Source of the DNA: Flabesymbios commensalis
Taxonomy: Eukaryota; Annelida; Polychaeta; Terebellida; Flabelligeridae
DNA: 64,000 nucleotides
Direction of reading: 5' to 3'
Assembly (NCBI GenBank): GCA_964017125.1
Contig: OZ024902.1
Location: 32,903,078 to 32,967,077, forward strand
Shown: one piece after another, positions 23,648 through 35,109 of the stretch
Layout of the letters: each line of letters opens with the position of its first letter
How positions within the stretch are numbered: the stretch's first letter is position 1
The notes under the pieces: generated by a model
Told to the model about the DNA's origin: nothing
The model's database searches: none
The model's input: the letters and a program-made list of their open reading frames with translations, nothing else
Program-made: the position numbers and the translations under genes

Positions 23648-24996
23648 TTCTCTAGAAGTATTACTGAGCTATAACAATACAATATCTCTAGACGTATTAC
23701 TGAGCTATAACACTACAATGTATCTAGACGTATTACTGAACTATAACACTACCATGCCTCTAGACGTGTTACTGCGCTATAACACTACCATGCCTCTAGA
23801 CGTGTTACTGCGCTATAACACTACCATGCCTCTAGACGTGTTACTGCGCTATAACACTACCATCTCTCTAGACGTATTACTGAGCTATAACAATACCATG
23901 TCTCTAGACGTATCACTCAGCTATAGCACTACCATGTCTCTAGACGTGTTACTGAGCTATAACAATACTATGTCGCTAGACGTATCACTGAGCTATAACA
24001 CTACCATGTCTCTAGACGTGTTACTGAGCTATAACACTACCATCTCTCTAGAAATATTACTGAGCTATAACACTACCATATATCTAGACGTATTACTGAA
24101 CTATAACACCACCATGCCTCTAGACGTGTTACTGAGCTATAACACTACCATGCCTCTAGACGTATTACTGAGCTATAACACTACCATGTCTCTAGAAATA
24201 TTACTGAGCAATAACACTACAGGGGTTCTAGATGTGTTACCGAACTATAACATTTCCATGCCTCTAGACGTATTACTCAGCTTTAATATTACCATGGCTT
24301 CATAGACGTATTACTGAGCTATAACATTATCATGTCTCTAGACGTATTACTGAGCTATAACACTAATAAGTCTTTAGATGCACCACTGAGATATAACACT
24401 ACCATGTCTCTAGATGTGTTACTGAGCTATCACACTACCATGTCTCTAGACGTATTACTCAGCTATATCATGACAATGTCTCAATAGACGAATTACGGAG
24501 CTATAACCCTACCATGTCTTTAGACGTAGCACTCAGCTATAACATCACCATGTCTTTATTATACGCATATTTGAGCTATAGAATTACCATGTCTCTAGAC
24601 GTATTACCTAGCCATAACATTACCATGTCTCTAGACGTATTACTGAGATATAACACTACCATGTCTCTAGATGTGTTACCGAGCTATCACACTACCATGT
24701 CTCTAGACGTATTAATGAGCTATGCCATTGTCATGTCTCCAGACGTGTTACTGAGCTATAACATTGCCATGTCTCTAGACATGTTCCTGAGCTATAACAT
24801 TACCATGTCTCTAGACGTGTTCCCGAGCTATAACATTACCATGTCTACAGACGTGTTAGCGAGCTATAACATTACCATAGCTATAGACGTATTACTGAGC
24901 TATATTAACACTACCATGTCTCTAGACGTACAATGTATTACTGAGATATAACACTACCATGTCTCTAGACATATTACTGAGCCATAACACTACCAT
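23648..24996. repeat. 36-bp minisatellite, about 37 units
   Basis: The unit contains CATGTCTCTAGACGTATTAC followed by TGAGCTATAACACTAC. Unit length is 36 bp, so frames stay open over long stretches and give MSLDVLLSYNTT-type 12-residue repeats at 23,718-24,305 and 24,514-24,951. These frames have no start context, splice sites or family match and are broken by small shifts between blocks, so I treat them as repeat artefacts. Confidence 0.95.
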
Positions 24997-25409
24997 GATA
25001 ATGATAAGGGCGTTATAATCAATAAATAGATAATTTTATAATATACTTATTGCTTACAATATGCTAATGAATTGTACCCATGCTGCTGTAATACATTACA
25101 TTGTTCTCAAACTTGTTTTTAATTTTCATTAGGAACAATGAGTTTATGGAGATAATGGATACATATGACAGAGGAAACCACCAAATACAATTGAGCTACG
25201 AGATAAACTATATAATTTGAAATGGATATCTTTACGTAAATTAAACGTATATTGAGGTGCGTATATAGAAGATTTAATTTCTAATCTATCTATCCTAATT
25301 CAAAGTTATGCAAATTATTACGATCACAAACAAAAAAGTAAATGAAATTGAGCAGGAGGTTGATTGTTGGTTGTGACCAATCTTTTGGGACAACGCATCA
25401 TGTTTAACC

Positions 25410-25690
25410 GAGTGAAGCAACTTAGATAGCAGATTCGCACCCCACTCTGGCCTTCAAGTTTTAATGTAACAAAATGTTTCTTCCCCGCTCACAAATATTC
25501 GATATTGTGGGGAGCCTTCCTGGCCGACATGTAGCTTGCTCGGCCTCAGATCGCCAGGGCTCGATTTTCGAAGCCTGTGTCTTGAGGGCAGTGTCATCTC
25601 ATTCATCTCACCATCATCAGGTTCTCCTGACAAAATTTAGCTTGAATGTGCACAGAAATGGCTAAAGCCCGCTTCATTTCATTTTAATTT
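25410..25690 (+). mobile_element. SINE abutting a receptor exon
   Basis: This is a SINE with head type B (CACCCCACTCTGGCCTTCAA), then TATTGTGGGGAGCCTTCC, CTCGGCCTCAGATCGCCAGG, CATCTCATTCATCTCACCAT and a TTCATTTCATTTTAATTT tail. The tail ends 12 bp before the receptor exon at 25,703, so its T-rich end contributes to the polypyrimidine tract of that splice acceptor. The 5' head is partly decayed. Confidence 0.85.
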
Positions 25691-25702
25691 GTGTTTGTAC
25701 AG

Positions 25703-25770
25703 ATCACATGGTGCTGAAGGTTGGCGTAAACGTGTACCTGAGAGAGCTGAGAGTTCACCCGGAAACTCTG
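25703..25770 (+). CDS. Receptor exon: first beta-strand region (68 bp)
   Basis: It reads (x)-HMVLKVGVNVYLRELRVHPETL, corresponding to the PPVNVTVNIFI-type strand after the Pro-rich linker in glycine/GABA-A subunits. The acceptor is GTTTGTACAG before 25,703 and the donor is CTG|GTACGT at 25,771. It starts in phase 1 and ends in phase 0, and its 68-bp length equals the equivalent vertebrate exon. The next exon joins in frame, giving PETL-SIQVDLVLQQSW. The upstream exon supplying the first base was not found. Confidence 0.8.
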
Positions 25771-25844
25771 GTACGTGCTCCTGTCAGACATAGCACAGGC
25801 GGGTGTGGAAATGGAGTGCCTATGTACTAGAGTAGAGGGTGTGG

Positions 25845-25912
25845 AAAGGGGGGTGTTTATGTACCTTAGCGAGCTGAGAGACTCTGGTACATGGTCCTGT
25901 CACACATGTTAG
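25845..25912 (+). repeat. Partial duplicate of the exon end with its splice donor
   Basis: GAGCTGAGAGACTCTGGTAC and TGGTCCTGTCACACAT repeat, with changes, the end of the 68-bp exon plus the start of its intron (GAGCTGAGAG...ACTCTGGTACGTGCTCCTGTCAGACAT, 25,745-25,790). A 6-bp-plus block of coding sequence is missing from the copy. Between the two lies another duplicated phrase, GGGTGTGGAAA.GG.GTG. The copied donor reads CTG|GTACAT. Confidence 0.75.
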
Positions 25913-26049
25913 TCTGTATCAGCCTCACCACACCTGATAATACCTCACCTGGTATCATTATCTGGACCAAGACTTGGCCAGGCTATGGCACCAGGTGGGG
26001 CTTCATTTGGGTTTTAACCCTTTACTCACTAATCACGACTATAGCTGTT

Positions 26050-26291
26050 TTAACCCTTTCAGGCCTGAATTTACCATTGTCATCTTCATCCACCACAAGC
26101 CGCGAATTGCTGTCGCAATCCTCGACTTGTAGTGGATGACGATGATTGGATGTGGTTTAAAAATTGCCATGTATTAGTAGACCAGTTTCATGGAAATTTT
26201 CGTTCTAAAACCCTCGGTTGTAGGAAAATCAAATATGTTTTCAGAGATGTAAAATGATGCTTTAATGCATCGTGAGGGCTTAAAGGGTTAA
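26050..26291 (-). mobile_element. MITE family with TTAACCCTTT ends, copy 1
   Basis: The copy is bounded by TTAACCCTTT and AAAGGGTTAA. It shares the interior with copies at 43,168 and 52,285, in the opposite orientation: TTACCATTGTCATCTTCATC, CCATGTATTAGTAGACCAGT, TTCATGGAAATTTTCGTTCT and AAAATGATGCTTTAATGCAT. An internal hairpin is formed by the CATCCACCACAAG and CTTGTAGTGGATG arms. TTAA ends are compatible with a piggyBac-like target, but no transposase links it to any superfamily. Confidence 0.8.
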
Positions 26292-27888
26292 TCCGTTTTA
26301 TTGACCGATCAAATCACTGTTATTAGGAATAAAATGAGTGACTAAGCATGAGGATTTGCAAATGTGTGCGCTTATATTAAACAAATATGATTATTCTCTC
26401 ACCCACTTCAAGTGGGTGAAAAAATAAATATGCTTTGTAGGGACTCCGACAATAACTTCGCCAGTAAGGTAACTGCTAACGTCACAAGAATAAAGCAATC
26501 TGTTTGCTCGGACCAAATGAAGAACTGTATGGTTTGTTTCTACCAAATGTAATTTACTCCAATGAGAACTGGTGTATTTCTATATGGCATTTACTCTAAT
26601 GAAAAACTGGTGTGTTTCTACAAAATGACATTTACTCTCATTTTCATTTACGTTTAAATATCCTGATTTTATTAAATATACAAGTATAACATTTTAAAGG
26701 GAAATTTTTATTTTCTCGTAACATAATTAAAAAATGATGCATAAACGCGGCATGGAGCCTTACGTATTGACTTACAACGTTCCGTAGAAATCGTCACAGC
26801 TCATTTGGCGTGAATGAAAACTTATCTGATAATATCCAGCCATCAGAGCGTTCGTCATGTACCTCTGCTACATGTCGTAGCTAACAAGATAATGATATCA
26901 GTGCTACACGTACGAAATCGAACGTAATTTAAATGCACGTTTTAGATCCTTCCACTGTATGATTAGCCTACTGTGTGATTTATGGTGAAGACAACAGTAG
27001 AAGTGGCTGAAGCGGCACTATCATTGTTATCACCAACAACCATAGAATCGGTAGTAAAGTATATAGTTATACAAAATATCAATATACCCAAGAATCACAG
27101 TAGAAACAACAGCAGCAGGAGTAACAGTAGCAACAGCAGTACCAACATGGGTATCAGCAACAGTACCAGTTACGCTGCTGCTGCTGCAGTGCAAAAGCAG
27201 TGGTGTAGGAGGTAGCAATAAATCATGAATGTGTACATTGCGAATAGAAAATAAACTGATTGAATAGCCTATACGTAACCCATATTTAATTTAGATGGTA
27301 TAAAAACTATATTACATGAACTCAATTAAAGTCAGGATGTTTAAAAGACTATGGACAAAAGCGGTTTGAAATTTGTTTATTTTTCAATGGTTACAAACAA
27401 CACAACACCTCACCAGTTGTTCCTGTTCATGAAAAACTTGTCAATGACACTTCACAAAAACAACTTCACAGTCAAACTATAACGTAAGTATAAAAAGTAA
27501 TGTGCCAGGCGCAATGTTCCGACTGATCCTGCCATTCAGATGCTCCTCTCGAATTAGATACAGGGATGTGCTGAACAACATATAGATGGACCCTGTATAC
27601 ACTTCAACTCAGCATGTCATTTAAAATATGTATCTAATAACCGGATAAATCATAGAAATGCTCTTCCACATATTCATTTCACCTAGGGAAAGACTTGATC
27701 ATGGAAAGTCCGTTTTGAAGTCCAGTTAATCGAAATATTTGTTGTATCCATAAGATAGTAGCGTTGTCATAGCAGTCGTTATACTTTGTTAATTATTCAT
27801 GCTCCAGTTTCGATAAAAGCTATGACCTAGCCATGGCCACAATCTAAACAAAGCTGTGTGTGTGGGTTTTTGATTTAATTTGCTCATC
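26292..27888. other. Intron sequence without recognised genes
   Basis: It includes about three imperfect 50-bp repeats at 26,510-26,640 (TTTACTC.AATGA.AACTGGTG) and a short trinucleotide-like AACAGCAG/AGTAACAG stretch at 27,095-27,190. The latter produces Ser/Asn-rich frames that I do not consider genes. Confidence 0.45.
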
Positions 27889-28627
27889 TACATCACACTG
27901 CAGAATCAAAAAGACGCCTATTAGCGAAGTGCAACGCTTCTCGGCGCCAAATTGTCAACTTTTTCAGAAATTTGTCAAAATATCGTCTGAAAAAAGGCCA
28001 AATTGTTCAATTTATGTGAAATAAAGGTGTGCACGGAACAATAGTACATCTTACGAACCTCCACATATGGAATTTACATGGAAAAGTTTAATACATTTCT
28101 CAGACTAGTGAAAACAGTTTTGGTACCCTACCTTAAAACTGGACACGATTCAAATGTTATTTTTTTTTAAATTTATTCGCATATAAATCTTCAATAATTT
28201 GATAGATTATGTTACACTGAGTCTGTTCTATGCCACTGATATCTCATTTATTTGTCTAATGACCCGCGTAGACAATAAACCGTTGAAACGTTGTAAAATC
28301 AGTGTTGCACGCCTGTTGGAGCAATGTGAAGACGCCTATTGGTGCAACTATGTATAATTGTGTTAGTATTGGTGGGCCTATATGGCTATATTAGGTACGA
28401 ATTTGTTTTATAATCTACGGCTATTTTCTTTAACGGGATAGGCCTTAAGATCATTGTGCTATGTAGCCTACGGCTGGAATAAATACATTTAAATGATATT
28501 TATAATATAACCTGATAGTCTAGACTATAGCCTAACAAAATGTGCGTTAATAATTAAGCAGCCTCTGCCGCCAGCGCAGTTATTTTCAAGATAGCTACTA
28601 ATCTATCAATATTATCTATCTATACTT

Positions 28628-29425
28628 CACATAGCCACCCCATACCACTGGCAAATTGTTTTGGTGACATTTTGATCCCCATATCATCAACCCCTTAATT
28701 ACTATGGCCACTTACGAAGAAATGCTCGTTAGCGCGTTTCAGGAAACAGTTTCCATCAGATCTTCTTTAAATCTGGCAAATATGCTCAGCTATGTCAGCC
28801 AATGACCTGATACCCTTTCGGAGCAAAAATTTAAAAATGGCCGTTTAGCGGCCATTTTGAATTTGAGTAATTTTCTGATATTTAAGTGACTCGAAAAAAT
28901 GCAAATTAGCTGGACCATGAATATAAAAAAAATGGAAGGTCTCACACAATGATAAACCATGACAAATTTCGCACTGATCAAATAAAATGGCCGCCAGTCG
29001 GCCATTTTAATTTTTTTCCTCATTATCCTCATTTTCCTCAGAAATCTTGCATGATAGCTGATCCAAGAACTTCTGCTCTTTCATGCTTCACATATCCATC
29101 ACATACCACCAAATAATTTTTGGTTACATCTTGATTCCCATATAATCAACCCTTTAATTACTAGGGCCCCTAACAAAGAAATACTCTTTAGCGCGTTTCA
29201 GGAAAAAGCAGATCTTCTTTTTATTTGGGTGATATGCACAGCAATGTCAGCCAATGACCTGATTAACTTTTGGGAGCAAACGATTTTAAAGAAATTTTGT
29301 GATATTTACGTAATCACAAGGATAACCCATGACAAATTTCGCAGAAATAAAATCCAAAATAGCCAACTGGCGGTCATTTTTAATTGTTTTTTCTCATTAT
29401 CTCGGAAATCTTGCATAATAGCTAA
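28628..29425. repeat. Diverged tandem duplication, about 460-bp period
   Basis: Ordered matches link 28,628-29,060 to 29,090-29,425: CATACCAC, CCCATAT.ATCAACCC, TTAGCGCGTTTCAGGAAA, GTCAGCCAATGACCTGAT, CCATGACAAATTTCGCA and AAATCTTGCAT.ATAGCT. The left copy also carries palindromic AAAATGGCCG/CGGCCATTTT arms. No coding frame is shared. Confidence 0.8.
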
Positions 29426-30212
29426 AGCGGTAATATAAAATAAAACTTGAGAAAGTTTGCTGATCTATATCAAATTTAAAATGGCCGATTCGCGATAATG
29501 GAGGGCTGCTTTCGTGTTCGTTTATTTCTAGTTAATGACAGTTATTAATCCTACTACATTATGTCTACTGCTCCTATCACTGTTCTGCCATTTATCTGTT
29601 GATAGGTATAGACCTATAGGTCTGCACGAGGCATGGTGGTCTGATATTAGTCCAGACTTTCGATTTACTACACCGTGAAGGCGTGGAGCATGAATTGTTG
29701 TGCTCCTTTTATCCAATGAAATGAAAGTTTATTAAATTATGACGATCTCGACTTCAACTCAAGATACAGTAGGCCTACATAACTTTTAATGTTGTTTATA
29801 ACATATGAGCTGAGCATGGGATGAATACTAGGGCCTAGCTGTAATGTCACTGATTCTAACCAACCAGTCCTATTATCGACCTGATTAATCGAGGCCAATT
29901 TTAGTATTTCATAATGTGAAGGCAAAATGGACAGTTAGGTTAACACATCTTTTATTGGAAGCCATCTGTGGCTGAAATCTTCAATTTCAAGTTTTTTTTT
30001 CATCTACGATTGGACTATACTTACCGCCTGCTTATTGTGTCACCCAAGTGTACTATATGGTCTACAGGGTCACACGAGTGCACATGTAGTTCACATGTAT
30101 GCATTGGGAGATGGGGAGACAAGGATGAGGGTAATATGTAGACCACACAAGGCTATACATTTGGTTTAAATCTTTTCATTACGCATAGGCATTATGACCT
30201 AAACACTTTACT

Positions 30213-30314
30213 ACCCAGCGAACTTCAGACGTTGGCCCAACGTTGGTGTACCGTTAGCCTATCGTCTACGACGTTAGCTCAAAGTTCAGTAAACCTAATG
30301 TTTGCTGGGTGCGA
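30213..30314. mobile_element. Palindromic MITE of the ACCCAGCAAAC family
   Basis: It begins ACCCAGCGAACTTC and ends TGTTTGCTGGGT, with internal CGTTGGCCCAACGTTGG and CTACGACGTTAGCTC. Same family as 3,841-3,958. Confidence 0.75.
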
Positions 30315-31763
30315 CAGTCCTGGCTAGTTAGCACAAACCATTGTAGGCTTAGGCCTTGTTAGTCAAGGGCGGATCTAGCTTTTCACTGACGGGGTGGGCG
30401 GGGGGGGGGGATAGGTAAAACAAAGGAATGTTTCACTGCAGCGCGGGGTCTTTGATTTTCAAAAAAGCTTTCTCCTGCAATCTAAGGCATATTGGGCACT
30501 GCTTGTCCCTCAGTGAGTGTGGAACCAGTTCATAAGGAAACCCTCACCACCCCCCTACTTATTTTAGTTTTTACAATTGTTTTATAATTACCCCGGATCT
30601 TTTTTACATGGCAATATAGGCCTAGACATTGGAAATTAAACTTACGTTAGTTTAGTATTCTTCTGCACTTTTTAATTTTATATCCCTGCCCAACAAACTA
30701 GGTTGGGGGCAGATGTTAGGCCTGCCCCCCCCCCCCCTCTCATGCGTCACTCCGGACGTGACGCTACATGAACTTCCCTTGACCAAAATAGCTTTATTTA
30801 GGCCAGATTTTATTTTATATAGCTGACATGATAACCCCCATCGTACCTTATTACCTTGGTTATAATGATAAATATTATTTATATTAGAAATAAATCTATA
30901 TACAAGACTTCCGCCATCTTATTTTTTCAAGTAAATGTTTCTAATAGACAGTGTGGGCTGTGGGGATTTGATAATTAACATAGGCCTAATCATCTAAATG
31001 TGTTGGTAGACGTATATGACTAGTCTTAGCAATATAACGTTGAATAGGCATACTACATTTATCGATAATACGTGATAAAAAACAGTGTAGGCAATATAAC
31101 AAAAACTTCTTGGGGGGATGGGGGGGGAGAACCCCCTGCGTCCACCTCTTTATCCAGAACGTGCATTTTCCACTGAAAAATGTTTGAAAAATAACATGCT
31201 TTCTATTTCGGTAAATTTTATTTGCACCGATAGGCGTGTGCACATTGCTCCAATAGGCGTTCAACCAGTCAAGAACTTTTTGGCGGATAATTACAAAAGA
31301 ATGCTACCAGTTTGCTCTTCAGTTGTTTAGTTGTACAGTCTGGACTCTAATCTCTAACATTCGATCATATTATGACGTTCATATAGCTACTTACCAGCAA
31401 AAATGGGTTTCAAGAGGACTATAAGTCCGGAATATCAGGATGGGTAGCCAACTGTTTTCATTCGTCTGAACAAACTACAGTCGCTATACGAGTAAAATAA
31501 ACACCAGCGTTGTCCTTATACAATCTAGTGTTCCGTGAATGTGGTAATTACACTAAGTAATTGAACTTTATGTCTTTTTTACACTTTTTTGTGTGCCGTC
31601 AGTGCTCTACATTGACATTTTGCGCCGAGAAGCGTTCATCCTTCGTCAAGAAGCGTTAACTTTGCGCCAATAGGCGTCTTTTTGATTCTGAAGTGTGTAC
31701 ATAGGTGTCTTTAAAAACACGAGCGATACACGAATGTGGACTAGACATATCATACTAATATAT

Positions 31764-31900
31764 GGCGCCAGGATTGGTAGCGTGGTTGATAGACCGGGTT
31801 CGAATCCCGATGCGGCCGATATCTTTCCTTGGTGCACACATTTGGAGAGACCCAGACTCAAATTCGTGGGATGATGACAACCGAAAAGTATAACCGATTC
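31764..31900 (+). mobile_element. tRNA-like SINE
   Basis: The tRNA-like head runs GGCGCCAGGATTGGTAGCGT to a perfect B-box GGGTTCGAATCCC at 31,796-31,808 and a closing GCGGCC. Sequence continues past the tRNA length with no intron-like gap, so it is read as a SINE head rather than a tRNA gene. The 3' end is uncertain, and no second copy was seen in the window. Confidence 0.5.
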
Positions 31901-32810
31901 GCGCGGCATAAAAATATATACAAAAAAAATACGTCAAAGTGGACATGTAAAACGGTCAATAAAAATTATATAATTCATCTATGTACAATAAAAAGATTGA
32001 CTCAGTCATTTGATAATATCAGCTAAGATTACCATCCGTCATTATGTTCTTTCTTGAATAAGGGGTAGACTAATATACTTGGTCCATGTTTTTTCTAGAC
32101 GAATTTGCTATGCTGAAATGGTTCATGTTTAAACGTGGTAACAAATAAGCGATCTGCTGATTCCTTCAATGGCGCAGTGAGCTTTTTTGCCCGGAACAAA
32201 CTAAAGGTCAAATTCGCCGCTGATCAAACCGTGTTAACAAGATAAGATAAAACGTCCATGTCCACGTTAAATGTTGAATTCATTCCTGATAAAATAATCT
32301 TGACAATAGTGTTTCTCTGCAATGTTTTAGTGGTTTCCTACAAAATCTGGTCAGCGCAACTATTTTAGCAATTTGAATTTTATAATTAATTTATCAAACA
32401 AACATGTTATTATCTTGATATAAATAATATGGACCCTATTTAGCTACTACCCGATCATAAAATTGAGCTTTTTTTACACTTCCCTTTCCTTCCAGTAATG
32501 AACATAATAAGATTCGCATTATTGATTTTTGTATTTACTTTATAGTTATACTGACGTAACTTAGTTATATTGTATTAGACTTATATTATGCAATATATTA
32601 TCTGATTATTATAGATCTGGTAAATTTCGTGTGTTTATATTTTGGCGAATTATTTTACGAATTATTTCGCGAATTATTGATTTCGATGATAGGTAACGCT
32701 CATTTAATAATTTTTGCGACATTCCTAAATTCGCGAATTTGTCCCCTTCGCGAAGTTCACGAAAATTAAAACCTCGCGAATATTACCAGATCTACAGTAT
32801 TCGGCGAGGG
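31901..32810. other. AT-rich intron sequence
   Basis: No gene found. Around 32,640-32,780 the phrase TTCGCGAATT and variants repeat several times, forming short palindromes (GGCGAATTATTTTACGAATT, ATTCGCGAATTTG, CCTCGCGAATATTACC). Confidence 0.4.
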
Positions 32811-32814
32811 TGAG

Positions 32815-33085
32815 ACTGGTGTCCAGTGATTAAAGCTGCCTGTTTGAAAAGTTGGAGATCGCGAGTTCGAATCCCACTCTGGCCTTCAAGTTTCAAAGAA
32901 ACAAAATGTTTCTTCGCCGCTCACTCGTAATGATTCAATATTGTGGGGAACGTCCGAGGATTTTGAATCCTGTGTCTGAAGGGCAGTGTTTTCACATTCA
33001 TCTCAGCATCCTCAAGAGGTTATCCTGGCACAGTTTAGCCTATATGAGCACAAATGTGGCCTAGAACCCCATTCATGTCATTTAT
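32815..33085 (+). mobile_element. SINE just upstream of a receptor exon
   Basis: This is a head type B SINE: GTGTCCAGTGATTAAAGCTG and GAGATCGCGAGTTCGAATCC (B-box), ACTCTGGCCTTCAAGTTTCA, AATATTGTGGGGAAC, then CAGTTTAGCCTATATGAGCA and a TTCATGTCATTT tail. The second tRNA-like unit is shortened by an internal deletion. It ends about 42 bp before the exon at 33,128. Confidence 0.88.
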
Positions 33086-33127
33086 ATCAGATTATTCCTA
33101 CACACGTAATTTCTCTGTTTTTCACAG

Positions 33128-33423
33128 AGCATACAGGTGGACTTAGTCTTACAGCAGAGTTGGCTGGACAGGCGTCTATCCTCACTAACAGAGCTGCCCA
33201 CCCCCTCCTCCTCCACAGTACCCACTAAAGACCCTCTGGTCTCTGGGGCAGACAGGACGCAGGGCCGCCTGTACACAGATCGTCTGGAGGAGGGAGCGTG
33301 GCACTGCCTCTGGACTCCAGATACCTACATCTCTAACGCCCGCAGTGTGGTAGCACCTGACACACCTCATCCCCAGAGACTCGTCAGGCTGCGATATGGC
33401 GGCAACGTCATGTACAGCACAAG
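33128..33423 (+). CDS. Receptor exon: ligand-binding core (296 bp)
   Basis: It reads SIQVDLVLQQSWLDRRLS, then a variable Ser/Thr/Pro-rich loop, then WHCLWTPDTYISNARS and RLRYGGNVMYST. These are hallmark blocks of Cys-loop receptors: the F.RQ.W.D.RL strand, the LW.PD.F..N block and the NG.VLYS.R end. The acceptor is CTGTTTTTCACAG and the donor is ACAAG|GTGCGT at 33,424. It ends in phase 2, splitting an Arg codon exactly as in glycine receptors. The loop after DRRL is longer than in vertebrate subunits. A 36-bp downstream duplicate donor follows in frame at 33,460. Confidence 0.9.
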
Positions 33424-35109
33424 GTGCGTATACCCCGAGAGCGTCATGTACAGAACAAGGTAGGCCTACGTGAAACCCGGTAACGTCATGTACAGCACAC
33501 GGTAAGCATTACTCGACAACGTCATGTACAGCACAAGGTGGGTATAACCCGACAGTGTCATGTACAGAACAAGCTACGTGTATCACGACAACGTCATGTA
33601 CAGCACAAGGTACGCATAACCCAACAGCGTCATGTACAGCACAAGGTACATGGAGCTCGAGAACGTCATGTACAGCACAAGGTACGTATAAACCGGCAAC
33701 GTCATGTACAGCACAATGTACGTATAAACCGGCAACGTCATGTACAGTACAAGGTAAATATACCCCGGCAACGTTATGTACAGCACAATCCACGTATAAA
33801 CCGTCATGTACATCACAAGGTACCTATAAACTGGCAACGTGATGTAAAACACAAGGTACGTATAAACCGGCAACGTCATGTACAGCACAAGATACGTATA
33901 AATCGGCAACGTCATGTAAAGCACAAGGTATCCATAAACCGGCAATGTCATGTACAGCACAAGGTACGTATATACCGGCAACGTTATGTACAGCACAATA
34001 TACGTATAAACCGGCAACGTTATGTACAGCACAAGGTACTTATTAACCGGCAACGTCATGTACAGCACAAGATATGTATAAACCGGCAACGTCATGTAAA
34101 GCACAAGGTATCCATAAACCGGCAATGTCATGTACAGCACAAGGTACGTATATACCGGCGACGTTATGTACAGCACAAGGTACGTATAAACCGTCATGTA
34201 CATCACAAGGTATGTATAAACCGGCAACGTCATGTACATCACAAGGTACGTATATATCGGCAACGCTATGTACAGCACACGGTACGTATAAACCGACAAC
34301 GTTATGTACATCACAAGGTACGTATATATCGGCAACGCTATGTACAGCACACGGTACGTATAAACCGACAACGTTATGTACATCACAAGGTACGTATATA
34401 CCGGCAACGTTATGTACAGCACAAGGTTTGTATAAACCGGCAACGTCATGTACAGCACAAGGTACGTATAAGCCGGCAACGTCATGTACATCACAAGGTA
34501 CGTATAAACCGTCATGTACATCACAAGGTACGTATAAACCAGCAACGTCATGTACATCACAAGGTACGTATATACAGGCAACGTCATGTACATCACAAGG
34601 TACGTATAAACCGTCATGTACATCACAAGGCACGTATAAACCGGCAACGTCATGTACATCACAAGGTACGTATATACCGGCAACGTTATGTACAGCACAA
34701 TGTTTGTATAAACCGGCAACGTCATGTACAGCACAAGGTACGTATAAACCGGCAACGTCATGTACATCACAAGGTATGTATAAACCGTCATGTACAGCAC
34801 AAGGTATGTATAAACCGGCAACGTCATGTACAGCACAAGGTACGTATAAGCCGGCAACGTCATGTACAGCACAATGTACGTATATACCGGCAACGTTATG
34901 TACAGCACAAGGTACGTATAAACCGGCAACGTTATGTACAGCACAAGGTACGAATAAACCGGCAACGTCATGTACATCACAAGGTACGTATAGACCGTCA
35001 TGTACATCACAAGGTATGTATAAACCGGCAACGTCATATACAGCACAATGTACTTATAAACCGGCAACGTCATGTACAGCACAAGGTACGAATAAACCGG
35101 AAACATCAT
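33409..35109 (+). repeat. Splice-donor minisatellite, block 1 (about 48 units)
   Basis: The unit of 36 bp (30 bp when GGCAAC is missing) reads GGCAACGTCATGTACAGCAC then AAGGTACGTATAAACC. The first unit is the real exon end and donor at 33,408-33,432 (GGCAACGTCATGTACAGCAC, AAG|GTGCGTATACC). Each unit therefore carries exon tail plus a donor, usually AAG|GTACGTAT. Long frames of His/Arg-rich, Cys/Thr-rich and Tyr/Leu-rich repeats on both strands come only from the unit length being a multiple of three. Confidence 0.93.

Larger units (their letters stand above)
27889..31703. mobile_element. 3.8-kb segment bounded by inverted repeats
   Basis: The left end has CAGAATCAAAAAGACGCCTA at 27,901 followed by AACGCTTCTCGGCGCCAAAT. 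The right end carries their inverse: TGCGCCGAGAAGCGTT at 31,621 and TAGGCGTCTTTTTGATTCTG ending at 31,692. Secondary inverted copies of GACGCCTATTGG and GAGCAATGTG occur inside at 28,309 and 31,240. No transposase is visible. It is likely a large non-autonomous DNA element, or two related elements facing each other, within the receptor intron. Confidence 0.55.

Noticed and set aside
23718-24951. Long MSLDVLLSYNTT-type repeat frames
   Set aside because: They are products of the 36-bp minisatellite. There is no start context, splice structure or family match.
31764-31835. A functional tRNA gene
   Set aside because: The B-box is good but the arms do not close as a cloverleaf of normal length, and SINE-like sequence follows.
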